Program-made: the position numbers and the translations under genes
Notes under the pieces: model-generated
Told to the model about the DNA's origin: nothing
Databases searched by the model: none
What the model saw: the letters and a program-made list of their open reading frames with translations, nothing else
Shown: piece after piece, positions 17,320-27,898 of the stretch
Layout: every line of letters starts with the position of its first letter
Numbering within the stretch: the first letter of the stretch is position 1
Source: Luteibacter pinisoli
GTDB taxonomy: Bacteria; Pseudomonadota; Gammaproteobacteria; Xanthomonadales; Rhodanobacteraceae
Assembly: GCF_006385595.1 (NCBI RefSeq)
Contig: NZ_CP041046.1
Location: 3,100,001-3,164,000, forward strand
Length of the DNA: 64,000 bases
Reading direction: 5' to 3'

Positions 17320-17625
17320 TCAGCGCAGCGTGACGCGCCCGCGCAGGATGTCCCAGAACATCACCCAGTCGCCCATCAGGCTGTAAAGCGGATGCTGGAA
17401 CGTGGCGGGACGGTTCTTCTCGAAGACGAAGTGGCCGATCCATGCAAAGCCGTACCCGCCCACCGGCGCAAGCCACAACCACGCCAGATGCCCCGTGGAT
17501 ACCGCCAGGACAATCGCGACAAGGACGAGCAGGCTGCCGGCAAAATGCAGGCGCCGGCAGCGCACGTCCGCATGCTCGCCGAGGTAGAACGGATAGAACT
17601 CGCGAAAGGTGGCAAAGCTGGCCAT
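17320..17625 (-). CDS. Mpo1-like (DUF962) membrane protein
   Basis: 101 residues. The order FYPFYLGEHADVRCRRLHFAG, two hydrophobic segments, then GHFVFEKNRPATFQHPLYSL and GDWVMF is the Mpo1/YGL010w pattern. The yeast member is a membrane Fe-dependent dioxygenase that degrades 2-hydroxy fatty acids; the conserved histidines are present here. It is convergent with the autoinducer synthase and the last gene of a minus-strand run with pirin. A role in hydroxy-lipid turnover is inferred from the family. Confidence 0.82.
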   Translation of the reverse strand: MASFATFREFYPFYLGEHADVRCRRLHFAGSLLVLVAIVLAVSTGHLAWLWLAPVGGYGFAWIGHFVFEKNRPATFQHPLYSLMGDWVMFWDILRGRVTLR

Positions 17626-17637
17626 GGAAGCTCCGCG

Positions 17638-18513
17638 TCAGTACGTGGGCAGGGGAATACGCTCGTGCTCATCGCCGGGCACCACCGGGAAACGGCCCGC
17701 CTGCGCGGACCAGTCGGCTTTGGCCGCTTCGATCAGCTCCTTCGAGCTTGCCACGAAGTTCCACCACAGGTGGCGCTCGCCATCGAGCGGCGCGCCGCCG
17801 AACAGCATCACCAGCGACCGCTCAAGCGCTTCGAGCGTCGGCGGCTCGCCATCGTGGGCGACGGCCATGTCCAGTGCCTTCAGGTCGAGCCCGCCAAAGC
17901 GCGCGGCGCCTTCCACCACATACGCACCCCATTCCGCGTGCTGCGCCGGCATCGGGATGCGCGCGCCTTTTTCCAGGCGGGCCTCGACGAAGAACATCGG
18001 CGCGAAGACGCGCACGGGCGACACCGCGCCAAACGCATCACCTGCAATGACAACGAGGCGCCCGCCGGGCACGTCCACCTTTGGCAGTTCGGTGGCCGCG
18101 TGGTGGTGGAACTCGGGCGCGATCTCTTCATGCGACTTCGGCAACGTCACCCACACCTGGATACCGTGCAGCTTCTGGCCGTCGTGGCGCTCGGTGGGCG
18201 GTGTCCGTTCGGAATGGACGATGCCGCGTCCCGCGGTCATCCAGTTCACGTCACCGGGATGGATGTCGACGTTGCTGCCCAGGCTGTCGCGATGGCGAAT
18301 GGCGCCATCGAAAAGCCAGGTGACCGTGGCCAGGCCGATGTGCGGATGCGGACGCACGTCCATGCCGGTATCGCCGGCGAAATCGGCCGGGCCCATCTGG
18401 TCGAAGAAGACGAAGGGGCCCACGTGGCGCGCCTTCAGGTGCGGCAACATGCGGCGCACCTTGAAGCCATCGCCAAGGTCTTTCTGCTTGCCGTCGATGA
18501 AGTCGGTGGTCAT
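17638..18513 (-). CDS. pirin family protein
   Basis: 291 residues. A bicupin with the N-terminal metal site visible as RPHPHIGLATVTW and GIVHSERTP, plus FVFFDQMGPADF. Bacterial pirins include quercetin 2,3-dioxygenases and regulators of pyruvate metabolism; function cannot be assigned here. It begins 18 bases after the stop of the upstream alpha/beta hydrolase and ends 12 bases before the Mpo1-like start, suggesting one transcript. Confidence 0.9.
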   Translation of the reverse strand: MTTDFIDGKQKDLGDGFKVRRMLPHLKARHVGPFVFFDQMGPADFAGDTGMDVRPHPHIGLATVTWLFDGAIRHRDSLGSNVDIHPGDVNWMTAGRGIVHSERTPPTERHDGQKLHGIQVWVTLPKSHEEIAPEFHHHAATELPKVDVPGGRLVVIAGDAFGAVSPVRVFAPMFFVEARLEKGARIPMPAQHAEWGAYVVEGAARFGGLDLKALDMAVAHDGEPPTLEALERSLVMLFGGAPLDGERHLWWNFVASSKELIEAAKADWSAQAGRFPVVPGDEHERIPLPTY

Positions 18514-18531
18514 GGGGTTACTCCGTGGGTG

Positions 18532-19386
18532 TCAACGTAGCCAGTCACTGATGCGCGCCGCAAGGGTCGCGGGCATCTTCATCCAGGCGAAATGGTCGGC
18601 CGGCTCGCCGCCAAGATCGTCCGGAGTGATGACGCCGAGGGTGCGCGGCGCGTCCGGCATCTTGTCCAACAGGAACGCCACCGACGATGCGGGACCGAGC
18701 CAGTCATCGCGCAGCCGCAGCGCCAGCACCGGTGCGCGCTGCGTGCGCAACGCGGCCTCGAAGTCCACGGGCATGCCGCGGGCGGCATAACGGCCGGTAC
18801 GGCCGCTGCGTGACCAGTCGCTGATGACACCACGCGCCTCGTTCCCGCCGAACCCGATGCGACGACCGGGCAAGCGGCCTACCAGGCTCGCCAGCAGCGG
18901 CGCACCCACGTAGGCCAGGGCCACCCACGGGCGAAAGCGCCGCCAGTACGGCGCGCCACTGGCCACCAGCACCACGCCCGCGACGGGCTGGCTCGTGGTG
19001 GCGGCGAGCAAGGTGGAGAGCTGGCCGCCGAGGCTATGGCCGCCGACGCACAGCCGCGTACCCGGGAACGCGCTGGCGAGCGCCGCGGCGCTGGCCGGGA
19101 GGTCATCCCCAAGGAGGGCCTTGTAGCCCCAGCTGTTCCGCCGGCTGGCCCGCTGGTCACTGGACCCGTGGCCGCGCCATTCGTGCACGCCCACGGCAAT
19201 ACCCAGCCCGGCCAGGGCCAGGGCGAAGCGTTCGTAGTGGCGGGCAGCAACGCCCAGGGCGGGTACCCACAGCAAGGCGGCACGAGGCGTGCCGGCGGGG
19301 CGGAACAACAAGAGGTCGGCGCGGGCGCCATCGGCCATGCGCAGCGGCATCACCGCCCGCACTGCGTCCAGGAGGGGATCACTCAT
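18532..19386 (-). CDS. alpha/beta hydrolase (serine aminopeptidase-like)
   Basis: 284 residues from the ATG at 19386. No signal peptide. LLWVPALGVAARHYERFA, HEWRGHGSSDQRA and the nucleophile elbow GGHSLGGQLS place it in the Hydrolase_4-like branch; the late Asp is in LRLRDDWLGP and His in GEPADHFAW. Homologues are usually annotated only as alpha/beta fold hydrolases. It heads a three-gene minus-strand run with pirin and the Mpo1-like gene. Confidence 0.8.
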   Translation of the reverse strand: MSDPLLDAVRAVMPLRMADGARADLLLFRPAGTPRAALLWVPALGVAARHYERFALALAGLGIAVGVHEWRGHGSSDQRASRRNSWGYKALLGDDLPASAAALASAFPGTRLCVGGHSLGGQLSTLLAATTSQPVAGVVLVASGAPYWRRFRPWVALAYVGAPLLASLVGRLPGRRIGFGGNEARGVISDWSRSGRTGRYAARGMPVDFEAALRTQRAPVLALRLRDDWLGPASSVAFLLDKMPDAPRTLGVITPDDLGGEPADHFAWMKMPATLAARISDWLR

Positions 19387-19408
19387 GCGTTTTCGGGGCC
19401 CATATGGC

Positions 19409-19443
19409 AAAAGGCTCCCCCGGCGACAGGGGCCGGAGGAGCC
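19409..19443 (-). terminator. intrinsic terminator of the first cold-shock gene
   Basis: On the minus strand GGCTCCTCCGGC pairs imperfectly with GCCGGGGGAGCC around a short loop and is followed by TTTT (19409-19412). It lies 43 bases past the cold-shock stop and just upstream of the hydrolase start. Confidence 0.7.
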
Positions 19444-19485
19444 AAGGTTCTTGCAAAGCGGCCGGACGTGCCAGCCGCAAAAGCC

Positions 19486-19689
19486 TTACTTCGGCACGAC
19501 GTTGTCGGCCTGCGGGCCCTTCTGGCCCTGGGTCACGGTGTACTCGACCTTCTGGCCTTCCTGCAGGGACTTGAAGCCATTGCCCTGGATGGAGCGGAAA
19601 TGCACGAAAACGTCCGGGCCACCCTCATCCTGAGTGATGAAGCCGAAGCCCTTCGCATCGTTGAACCACTTGACCGTACCTGTTGCCAT
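19486..19689 (-). CDS. CspA-family cold-shock protein
   Basis: 67 residues from the ATG at 19689. A single OB-fold nucleic-acid-binding domain with RNP1-like KGFGFITQ and RNP2-like VFVHFRSI. It unwinds RNA structure as a chaperone. The start gives the canonical MATGTVKWFND. A second, similar gene lies 338 bases upstream on the same strand with its own terminator, so the two are separate transcripts. Roughly 140 bases of leader separate a TATGAT box from the start. Confidence 0.95.
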   Translation of the reverse strand: MATGTVKWFNDAKGFGFITQDEGGPDVFVHFRSIQGNGFKSLQEGQKVEYTVTQGQKGPQADNVVPK

Positions 19690-19842
19690 CACACACACCT
19701 CTATACCAGCACTCGAAAACCCGGCTCGCAGCCGGCGACTTACTATGAATGCAGGACCGGGTGAGGCGACGGAGCGTGATCATCGAACGCGCGCACATCG
19801 GGCCACTCGCGTGACCGCGCAGACACAGTAGGGTGGATCATA
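19690..19842 (-). promoter_or_regulatory. long leader and probable promoter of the first cold-shock gene
   Basis: A TATGAT -10-like hexamer is at 19837-19842 on the minus strand, predicting a leader of about 140 bases, as in cspA genes whose 5' UTR acts as a thermosensor. No good -35 is present at 17 bases. Beyond it (19843-19971) I see only the palindrome TTTCCTAGGAAA at 19942-19953 and no gene. Confidence 0.35.
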
Positions 19843-19971
19843 ACCATATTCGGAGAAGATTCTGTAGGGGAATGCCTACATAGGACGTTTATTTGACGCC
19901 GATCACGCATGCAGGCGTGAAGGAAATGAGAAATCAGGCCATTTCCTAGGAAAACACCCGTTTTCATGGGC

Positions 19972-19998
19972 AAAAAAAAAGCCCGGCGAATGCCGGGC
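19972..19998 (-). terminator. intrinsic terminator of the second cold-shock gene
   Basis: GCCCGGC and its complement with a four-base loop (19981-19998), followed on the minus strand by nine T's (19972-19980). It lies 29 bases after the cold-shock stop. Confidence 0.92.
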
Positions 19999-20027
19999 TC
20001 TTTCCTGCAGCGAGTGATCAAAAAGGC

Positions 20028-20237
20028 TTAGGCCTTGTTGACTTCCTCAGCCTGCAGACCCTTCTGGCCGTTCACGACCTTGAAGGAAACCTTTTCGCCT
20101 TCGGCCAGCGACTTGAAGCCGTTGCCCTGGATAGCGCGGAAATGGACGAAGACGTCCGGACCGTTCTCACGCGAGATGAAGCCGAAGCCCTTCGCGTCGT
20201 TGAACCACTTAACGGTGCCGATTTCACGATCCGACAT
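20028..20237 (-). CDS. CspA-family cold-shock protein
   Basis: 69 residues from the ATG at 20237. Same OB-fold as its neighbour, with KGFGFISRE and VFVHFRAI; the two differ mostly in the C-terminal third (SFKVVNGQKGLQAEEVNKA here). The ATG is preceded on the minus strand by GGAGTGTTACAT, a good Shine-Dalgarno. It ends at its own strong terminator. Confidence 0.95.
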   Translation of the reverse strand: MSDREIGTVKWFNDAKGFGFISRENGPDVFVHFRAIQGNGFKSLAEGEKVSFKVVNGQKGLQAEEVNKA

Positions 20238-20409
20238 ATGTAACACTCCAAACGTAATAACTAATTGAATAACCAGCAATTTCTTATGAAATTACGGCTT
20301 ACTGGTGTGCAAGGAAACGCGAGGAGCGAAGCGATGTGGCAGATCCGTGATCAGCGGCATCGGGTCAACGGAACTCTATGACCCCGGCAAACACAGCGGG
20401 CGAATCATA
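20238..20409 (-). promoter_or_regulatory. long leader and probable promoter of the second cold-shock gene
   Basis: A TATGAT -10-like box at 20404-20409 (minus strand) predicts a leader near 160 bases. The last 80 bases are AT-rich (20240-20300). The rest of the gap to 20550 is upstream of the lipoprotein gene; its ATG has a plus-strand AAGGGGG Shine-Dalgarno, but no clear promoter is recognised. Confidence 0.38.
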
Positions 20410-20550
20410 CCCGCCCCAGCGGAAAATAGCGATGGATCGGTTTTCGCTAACGCGGCATTCACCCACAATCGTGCAAATCGTTGTCGCGTCGCACTCCCTG
20501 TGCGATTTGACTCCACCACCGATCCACGCTCCGCAAGGGGGACGACCATC

Positions 20551-21030
20551 ATGAAAACCCGCTTCCACCGCCTCGCCCCGCTGGCCCTGTGCGCCATCGC
20601 CCTCGCCGCCTGTTCGGACCACAAGCCGAAACCGACGACCACCCAGACGGTCACGGCCAGCCCGACCACCAGCTCGACGTCGCGCACGGATACCACCAGC
20701 GTCACCAGTGTCCCGGCCGGCAAGAAGGCAGGCACCAGCACCGCCGCGGCCGCCGCCAAGTCGGGTCCGCTGCCGACCAGCACGGGCATCGCGGCTTGCG
20801 ATGAATACCTGGCCAGCTACAAGAGCTGCCACCTGGCCGCCGGGGTGTTCTCCCGCGACCAGATCGAGCCGCGCTACGAAATGATGCGCGAGAGCCTGCT
20901 GCGCCAGTCGCAGGACCCTGACATGCGCGACCAGCTGCCCAATCGCTGCACTTCGCTGGCCAGCCAGCTGAAGGATGCGTTGCACGGCAAGTCGTGCGCC
21001 GATACGCCGGCGCCCGCCTCCACGCGCTGA
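20551..21030 (+). CDS. small lipoprotein of unknown function
   Basis: 159 residues. A lipobox, ALCAIALAAC, puts the lipidated Cys at about residue 22. It is followed by a Thr/Ser-rich linker (about 25-75) and a C-terminal domain with four cysteines (AACDEYLASYKSC, NRC, KSC), perhaps two disulfides. I do not recognise the family. The start has a good AAGGGGG site. Its stop abuts the stop of the convergent YcaQ-type gene with no base between. Confidence 0.75.
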   Translation: MKTRFHRLAPLALCAIALAACSDHKPKPTTTQTVTASPTTSSTSRTDTTSVTSVPAGKKAGTSTAAAAAKSGPLPTSTGIAACDEYLASYKSCHLAAGVFSRDQIEPRYEMMRESLLRQSQDPDMRDQLPNRCTSLASQLKDALHGKSCADTPAPASTR

Positions 21031-22299
21031 TCAGCCACGGCAGGCCTTGTTGAGCTGGGCCGCCAGCCCCTTCGGGCTGGCGCCCTCGATGGCGACCCGC
21101 GGCGTGCCATGCCACGCCGCGCATTCGCACAGCGCCAGTGCGATCCCCTCGACGAGGGCGGGTGTCAGCACCACGTCCTCCTCCAGCCACACGCCCAGTA
21201 CCTGGAATAGGCCCGCGCTCCGCTGCGCCTTTGCGTCCACGCGCCCGACCAGGCGCCCCCGATGCAGGATCGGCAGCGCGTAGTAACCAAAGCGGCGCTT
21301 CGCCGCGGGCGTGTAGCACTCCAGGGTGTATTCGAAGTTGAACAGGTCCTGCGCGCGTGCGCGGTCCCACACCACCGGATCGAAGGGCGAGAGCAGCGTC
21401 GTGCGGGTGGCGCGTAGCGTGCTCGATGCGGCCTGGGCCAGCAGCTCGCCATGGTCGGCGTGGACGTAGCCCGGATCATCCCAGCCATCCACCTCGACGC
21501 GTCGCAACACGCCGCGCGCAACGAGCGGTTCCAGTTCGGCATCGGTCACGCGTGGCTTGAGCCGGTAATAGTCGGCGATCCAGCGAGCACGCGCGATGCC
21601 GAGGGCCTGCACGCTGCGCACGATGAAGTGTTCGCGCACGGACGCCTCATCGAGCACACCGGCCGGCGGCGGTTCCGGCCAACGCGCGACGACACGCTCC
21701 GCCAGGTCGTACACGCGCTGGAAGCGCTCGCGACGAAGCACCATCAGCTTGCCGAGCGCAAACCATGCTTCGAGCCATTTCTTCTCGGGCTTCCATCCCC
21801 ACCACCCCTTGCTCGCCGGCGCATCGCGCTCGAAATCGATGGCACGCAACGGGCCTTCGCTGCGAATGCGTTCAAGCAGCGCATCCATGTCGGCGCGTGC
21901 GTCCGCATGCGTGCGCTCGGCCATTTTCTGCGCCCAGTGGCCGGCACGGCCAAGGCGATAATCGCGGTGGTAATGGAACTCGCTGGCGGGAACGAAGGAC
22001 GCTTCGTGCGCCCATGCTTCGGCGAGGTGGCCGTCGGCCAGCGCGTCGTCCAGCCATTCGTTGCGGTAGCTTCCCATGCGCGAGAACAACACCATGTAAG
22101 GGCTACGCGCGACCACGTTGATGGTGTCGATCTGCAGGATACCCATGCGCGCGATCGTGCTGCCCACGTCGGCCTTTCGTGCCTTGCGCGTCGCGCCTTT
22201 CAGGAGGCCTTGCGCGGCGAGGTGAAGGAGCTGCGCCGAGCGGTGCGAGAGCCGGAGCACGTCGTTCGTGGAGGTCTCGTCGGATACGCGTGATGGCAC
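21031..22299 (-). CDS. ycaQ: YcaQ-type DNA glycosylase (HTH_42 winged-helix protein)
   Basis: 422 residues with a GTG start at 22299 preceded by GGAAAGG. HTH_42 proteins are DNA glycosylases; E. coli YcaQ removes bulky N-alkyl adducts and unhooks interstrand crosslinks. The catalytic motif here is QIDTINVVARSP, i.e. the Q-x-D form typical of the YcaQ branch rather than the Q-x-Q of AlkZ. Other family features are GYYALPILHRGRLVGRVD and SPFDPVVWDR. It stands alone on this strand. Confidence 0.88.
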   Translation of the reverse strand: MPSRVSDETSTNDVLRLSHRSAQLLHLAAQGLLKGATRKARKADVGSTIARMGILQIDTINVVARSPYMVLFSRMGSYRNEWLDDALADGHLAEAWAHEASFVPASEFHYHRDYRLGRAGHWAQKMAERTHADARADMDALLERIRSEGPLRAIDFERDAPASKGWWGWKPEKKWLEAWFALGKLMVLRRERFQRVYDLAERVVARWPEPPPAGVLDEASVREHFIVRSVQALGIARARWIADYYRLKPRVTDAELEPLVARGVLRRVEVDGWDDPGYVHADHGELLAQAASSTLRATRTTLLSPFDPVVWDRARAQDLFNFEYTLECYTPAAKRRFGYYALPILHRGRLVGRVDAKAQRSAGLFQVLGVWLEEDVVLTPALVEGIALALCECAAWHGTPRVAIEGASPKGLAAQLNKACRG

Positions 22300-22413
22300 G
22301 GTGGAGGCCTTTCCGCAGTTGGGCCACCATTAAATCGTCCCTTGCTAGCGTGGGCAATGAGGTCGTGGCCTGCTGCTGCGATACCCACCACGCAACGTAA
22401 GAGGAGGCTACCG

Positions 22414-22988
22414 ATGAAGATGCACGTTCGCGCCGTTGCCTTCGGCGCATCACTGCTACTGGCAGGCGGGGCACTTGCCCAGTCGGCCCAGTCCGATCCG
22501 GCGCTGCCGCCTCCGCCGCCGGCTCCGGTCACCCCTGCCGTGCCACCCGCTCCTCCGGGCGAAGCGACCCCGCCTCCGCCTCCGGCGGATCCGGCGACGA
22601 TGCCGGCGCAGGCCCAGCCTGGCATGCCGCCGCCGGCCGGCAATGCGCCGCCTCCCCGCCCCCCGCCGCCCCGCCGGGCGCCCCGATGCCGCCGCCTCCG
22701 CCGCCCCCGGGTGACAGCGGTACCGCCGGCATGACCAGCGGCACGTCCATGCCGACGCCGCAGGGCCAGGTGCAGGTCAATAGCGGCCCGGCCGCGCCGA
22801 AACCCGCGGGCCCGGCCCCGGACTTCGCCACGCTTTCCGGTGGCAAGGGTTCGATCACGCCGACCCAGGCCTCGGCCTATCCGCTGCTGGCCAACGACTT
22901 CCAGTACGCCGATAGCAACCGCGATGGGAAGATCAGCAAGGCCGAGTACACCAAGTGGGTGGCCCACTCGGGTGCGGGTACGCCGTAA
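22414..22988 (+). pseudogene. secreted proline-rich EF-hand protein with an apparent frameshift
   Basis: Two frames together make one sensible protein. The ATG at 22414 (Shine-Dalgarno GAGGAGG) opens a signal peptide (LAGGALAQ) and a Pro-rich stretch, then runs into Arg-rich nonsense. A frame one base earlier, usable from about 22665, continues Pro-rich and ends in DSNRDGKISKAEY, a good EF-hand calcium loop. Adding one C to the C6 run at 22659-22664 restores a continuous frame. So this is a one-base deletion: a sequencing error in a homopolymer, a real mutation, or less likely programmed slippage. Function is unknown; calcium binding is predicted. Confidence 0.7.
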
Positions 22989-23004
22989 GCCGTAGGCACG
23001 CTTG

Positions 23005-23048
23005 GGAAGGCTGGGAAGCGGGGACGCTTCCCAGCCTTCCATGTTTTC
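23005..23048 (+). terminator. strong intrinsic terminator
   Basis: A perfect 15-base stem (23005-23019 with 23026-23040, GGAAGGCTGGGAAGC and complement) and six-base loop, followed shortly by TTTTC. It ends the EF-hand gene. Confidence 0.88.
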
Positions 23049-23144
23049 TTGCTGAACGTGCGCAGGTTTGCACGTTCTTCACACATTTGCGGCAGATACA
23101 CTCCCCGTTCGCCGTCAGGGTCGTCGGCCAAGGAGTATCACCGC

Positions 23145-24212
23145 ATGAAACGTCTCCACACCGTGGGCGCGCTTGGCGCGCTTGCCTGCCTGCACGCCGC
23201 CCAGGCCCTCGCGCAGAATCCCAGCCCGATGGACATCCGCGCCTGCGCGGCCATCGAAACCGACGCCCAGCGCCTGCTGTGCTACGACAAGGCCACCGGC
23301 CGCACGCAGATGCCGCAGGCGGTGAAGAAAGAAGATGCCAAGGGGCATTCGATCAGTGTTGACCTCGCCACGCGCGACTCCGGCAACGTCGCCCGCCCGC
23401 TGTCGCTCCTGGACAGCCGCTGGGAGCTCTCGCCGGAATCGAAGCTGGGCACGCTGAACCTGCGCGGCTACAAGCCGACGTACGTGCTTCCCTTCTTCGG
23501 CACGACGAACCAGAACGACACGCCGCACAGCCCCGCGCCGGACCACACGGTGTCCACTCCGCAGGAGCTGGATAACGTCGAGGCCAAGTTCCAGATCAGC
23601 CTGAAGACCAAGGCGTTCGAGAACCTGTTCGGCGACAACGGCGACCTCTGGGTCGGCTATACCCAGTCCTCGCGCTGGCAGGTTTACAACAAGGACAATT
23701 CACGCCCGTTCCGCGAAACCAACTACGAGCCGGAGGCCCTGCTCGTCTTCGCGACGCACTACGACATCCTCGGCTGGTCGGGTCGCCTGGCCGACATCGG
23801 CATCAACCATCAGTCAAACGGCCGCGCGGATCCGCTATCGCGCAGCTGGAACCGCGTCGTCGCCGACGTGGGTTTCGAGAGGGAAGGATGGACGGTGATG
23901 CTGCGCCCGTGGTGGCGCATCCCCGAAGCCCGCAAGGACGACGATAATCCGGATATCGAGGATTACATGGGCCGCGGCGAGATCCAGGTGGTGCATGAAG
24001 TAGGCCGCAACGAGTTCGGCCTGACCGCGCGCCATTCGTTCCGCACCGGCGACCGCTCGCATGGTTCCCTGCGCGGGACCTGGAGCTTCCCCGTGGTGAA
24101 CAACCTGCGCGGGTACCTGGAAGTCTTCAACGGGTACGGCGAGAGCATGATCGACTACAACCACCGGGCCACGTACCTGGGCGTGGGTGTGTCGCTGCTC
24201 GACTGGTATTGA
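23145..24212 (+). CDS. pldA: outer-membrane phospholipase A1
   Basis: 355 residues from the ATG at 23145, with AAGGAG upstream. It hydrolyses phospholipids that reach the outer leaflet of the outer membrane. A signal peptide (to about 23, QALAQ) is followed by an extended N-terminal part with a CAAIETDAQRLLCYD motif, then the OMPLA beta-barrel. Key features are SRPFRETNYEPE and the catalytic NHQSNGRADPLSRSWNR with His222 and Ser224 (equivalent to His142/Ser144 of E. coli). The N-terminal region is about 80 residues longer than E. coli PldA. Confidence 0.92.
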   Translation: MKRLHTVGALGALACLHAAQALAQNPSPMDIRACAAIETDAQRLLCYDKATGRTQMPQAVKKEDAKGHSISVDLATRDSGNVARPLSLLDSRWELSPESKLGTLNLRGYKPTYVLPFFGTTNQNDTPHSPAPDHTVSTPQELDNVEAKFQISLKTKAFENLFGDNGDLWVGYTQSSRWQVYNKDNSRPFRETNYEPEALLVFATHYDILGWSGRLADIGINHQSNGRADPLSRSWNRVVADVGFEREGWTVMLRPWWRIPEARKDDDNPDIEDYMGRGEIQVVHEVGRNEFGLTARHSFRTGDRSHGSLRGTWSFPVVNNLRGYLEVFNGYGESMIDYNHRATYLGVGVSLLDWY

Positions 24213-24221
24213 TCCACGTGA

Positions 24222-24262
24222 CGCTGGCAGGGCGAGCTCACCAGGAGCCCGCCCTGCCAGCG
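24222..24262. terminator. hairpin between convergent pldA and slyD
   Basis: A 13-base perfect stem (CGCTGGCAGGGCG with its complement) and a 15-base loop. No T-run follows, so it may be a weak or Rho-assisted terminator. Confidence 0.55.
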
Positions 24263-24280
24263 CATCAGCAACGCACCACC

Positions 24281-24763
24281 TTAGTGGTGGTGGCCGCCTT
24301 CACCGTGCACGTGGCCGTGCGACAGCTCTTCTTCGCTGGCTTCGCGCACGCTGGTGATTTCCACGGCGAAGTGCAGGGTCTGGCCGGCGAGCGGATGGTT
24401 GCCGTCGACGGTGACATTGTCGCCTTCGATCTTCGACACGGTGACGTTGATGCTGCCCTGGTCGTTGCGACCCTGGAACTGCATGCCCGGCTGCAGGTCT
24501 TCCACGCCCTGGAAGGCCTCGCGCGGCACGACCTGGATCAGCTCGTCGTGGCGCACGCCGTAGCCTTCTTCCGGCACCACGTCGACCTTGAACTGGTCAC
24601 CCGCCTGGCGGCCTTCCAGCGCCTTCTCGAGGCCCGGGACGATGTGGCCTTCGCCATGGATGTAAGCCAGCGGCTCGCGGCCGTCCGAGCTGTCGATGAC
24701 GTTGCCCTGGTCATCGGTCAACGTGTAGTGGAAGGAAACGACGCTATTGTGGCCAATCTGCAT
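24281..24763 (-). CDS. slyD: FKBP-type peptidyl-prolyl isomerase SlyD
   Basis: 160 residues. A prolyl isomerase and chaperone: FKBP halves (VSFHYTLTDDQG, PLAYIHGEGHIVPGLEKAL and VDGNHPLAGQTLHF) surround the insert-in-flap chaperone domain (about 70-120). The C-terminal HGHVHGEGGHHH is the short His-rich metal-binding tail typical of SlyD, which delivers nickel. It is divergent from the carboxylase gene over 188 bases that should contain both promoters; no clear boxes are recognised. Confidence 0.93.
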   Translation of the reverse strand: MQIGHNSVVSFHYTLTDDQGNVIDSSDGREPLAYIHGEGHIVPGLEKALEGRQAGDQFKVDVVPEEGYGVRHDELIQVVPREAFQGVEDLQPGMQFQGRNDQGSINVTVSKIEGDNVTVDGNHPLAGQTLHFAVEITSVREASEEELSHGHVHGEGGHHH

Positions 24764-24951
24764 GAAATTCTCGCTCTGACAGTGGGGATGGAAGACATGG
24801 GGCGTCTTCGACGCCCTGCAAGGCTAGGGGAGAGACCCCCTTGGTGCAAATCCGGACGCCTCGGGATGGTGCGCCGCAACCCGCCAAGACGCCGTGATCT
24901 GCTAATTTCCCCGCTTTTCCCCCACCCCCTCGTCGCGTCACCGGGAGCCCC

Positions 24952-26946
<1,995 letters not shown>

Positions 26947-26957
26947 AGGACCCCACC

Positions 26958-27860
26958 ATGAACACCTCGAATCACGTTCGCATCGTTGAAGTCGGCCCGC
27001 GCGATGGCCTGCAGAATGAAAAGGCCATGCTCGCCGCCGCGGTGAAGATCGAGCTGATCAACCGCCTGTCGGACACCGGCCTGGCCACCATCGAAGCCAC
27101 CAGCTTCGTCAGTCCCAAATGGGTGCCCCAGCTCGCCGACGCCGCGGAGGTGTTCACCGCCATCCGCAAGGCGCCGGGCGTGGTGTATCCCGTGCTCGTG
27201 CCCAACCTCCAGGGCTACGAGCGCGCACGCGAGGTGGGCGCCACCGAAGTGGCCGTGTTCACGGCGGCCTCCGAGGCCTTCAACCGCAAGAACATCAACG
27301 CGTCCATTGACGAATCCATCGACCGTTTCGTCCCGGTGATGGAGCGCGCGCGCGCCGATGGCGTCGCCGTGCGCGGCTATGTATCCACGGTGCTGGGCTG
27401 CCCTTACCAGGGCGAGGTGCCGGTAGACGACGTGGTGCGCGTAGCCCGGCGCCTGCATGAGCTCGGCTGCCACGAAATCTCGCTGGGCGACACCATCGGC
27501 GTCGGCACGCCCGCAAAGGCGCGCGCCATGCTGCGCGCCGTCGCTTCGGAGGTGCCGATGGCCGCGCTGGCCGTGCATTTCCACGACACCTATGGCCAGG
27601 CCCTGGCCAACATCCTGGCCTGCCTCGAGGAAGGCGTGCGCGTGGTCGACAGCGCCGTCTCCGGCACCGGCGGCTGCCCGTACGCGAAAGGCGCCACCGG
27701 TAACGTCGCCAGCGAAGACGTGGTGTACATGCTGCACGGCATGGGCATGTCCACCGGCGTGGACCTCGATCGCCTGGTCGCCACCGGTGCGTGGCTCGCC
27801 ACCCAGCTGGGCAAGGAAACGGCCAGCCGCGTCACGCGGGCCCGCACCGCCGCAGCCTGA
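26958..27860 (+). CDS. hmgL: hydroxymethylglutaryl-CoA lyase
   Basis: 300 residues. Cleaves HMG-CoA to acetyl-CoA and acetoacetate, the last step of leucine breakdown. VEVGPRDGLQNE holds the metal Asp and general acid/base residues, ALAVHFHDTYGQALAN has the HxH metal site, and GTGGCPYAKGATGN holds the catalytic Cys signature. It follows the carboxylase by 11 bases with a GAAGGA-type ribosome site, so one operon. Confidence 0.95.
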   Translation: MNTSNHVRIVEVGPRDGLQNEKAMLAAAVKIELINRLSDTGLATIEATSFVSPKWVPQLADAAEVFTAIRKAPGVVYPVLVPNLQGYERAREVGATEVAVFTAASEAFNRKNINASIDESIDRFVPVMERARADGVAVRGYVSTVLGCPYQGEVPVDDVVRVARRLHELGCHEISLGDTIGVGTPAKARAMLRAVASEVPMAALAVHFHDTYGQALANILACLEEGVRVVDSAVSGTGGCPYAKGATGNVASEDVVYMLHGMGMSTGVDLDRLVATGAWLATQLGKETASRVTRARTAAA

Positions 27861-27898
27861 GGTTCCGTCCCGCCCTTCGCCGTGGCAGCATCAGCGGC

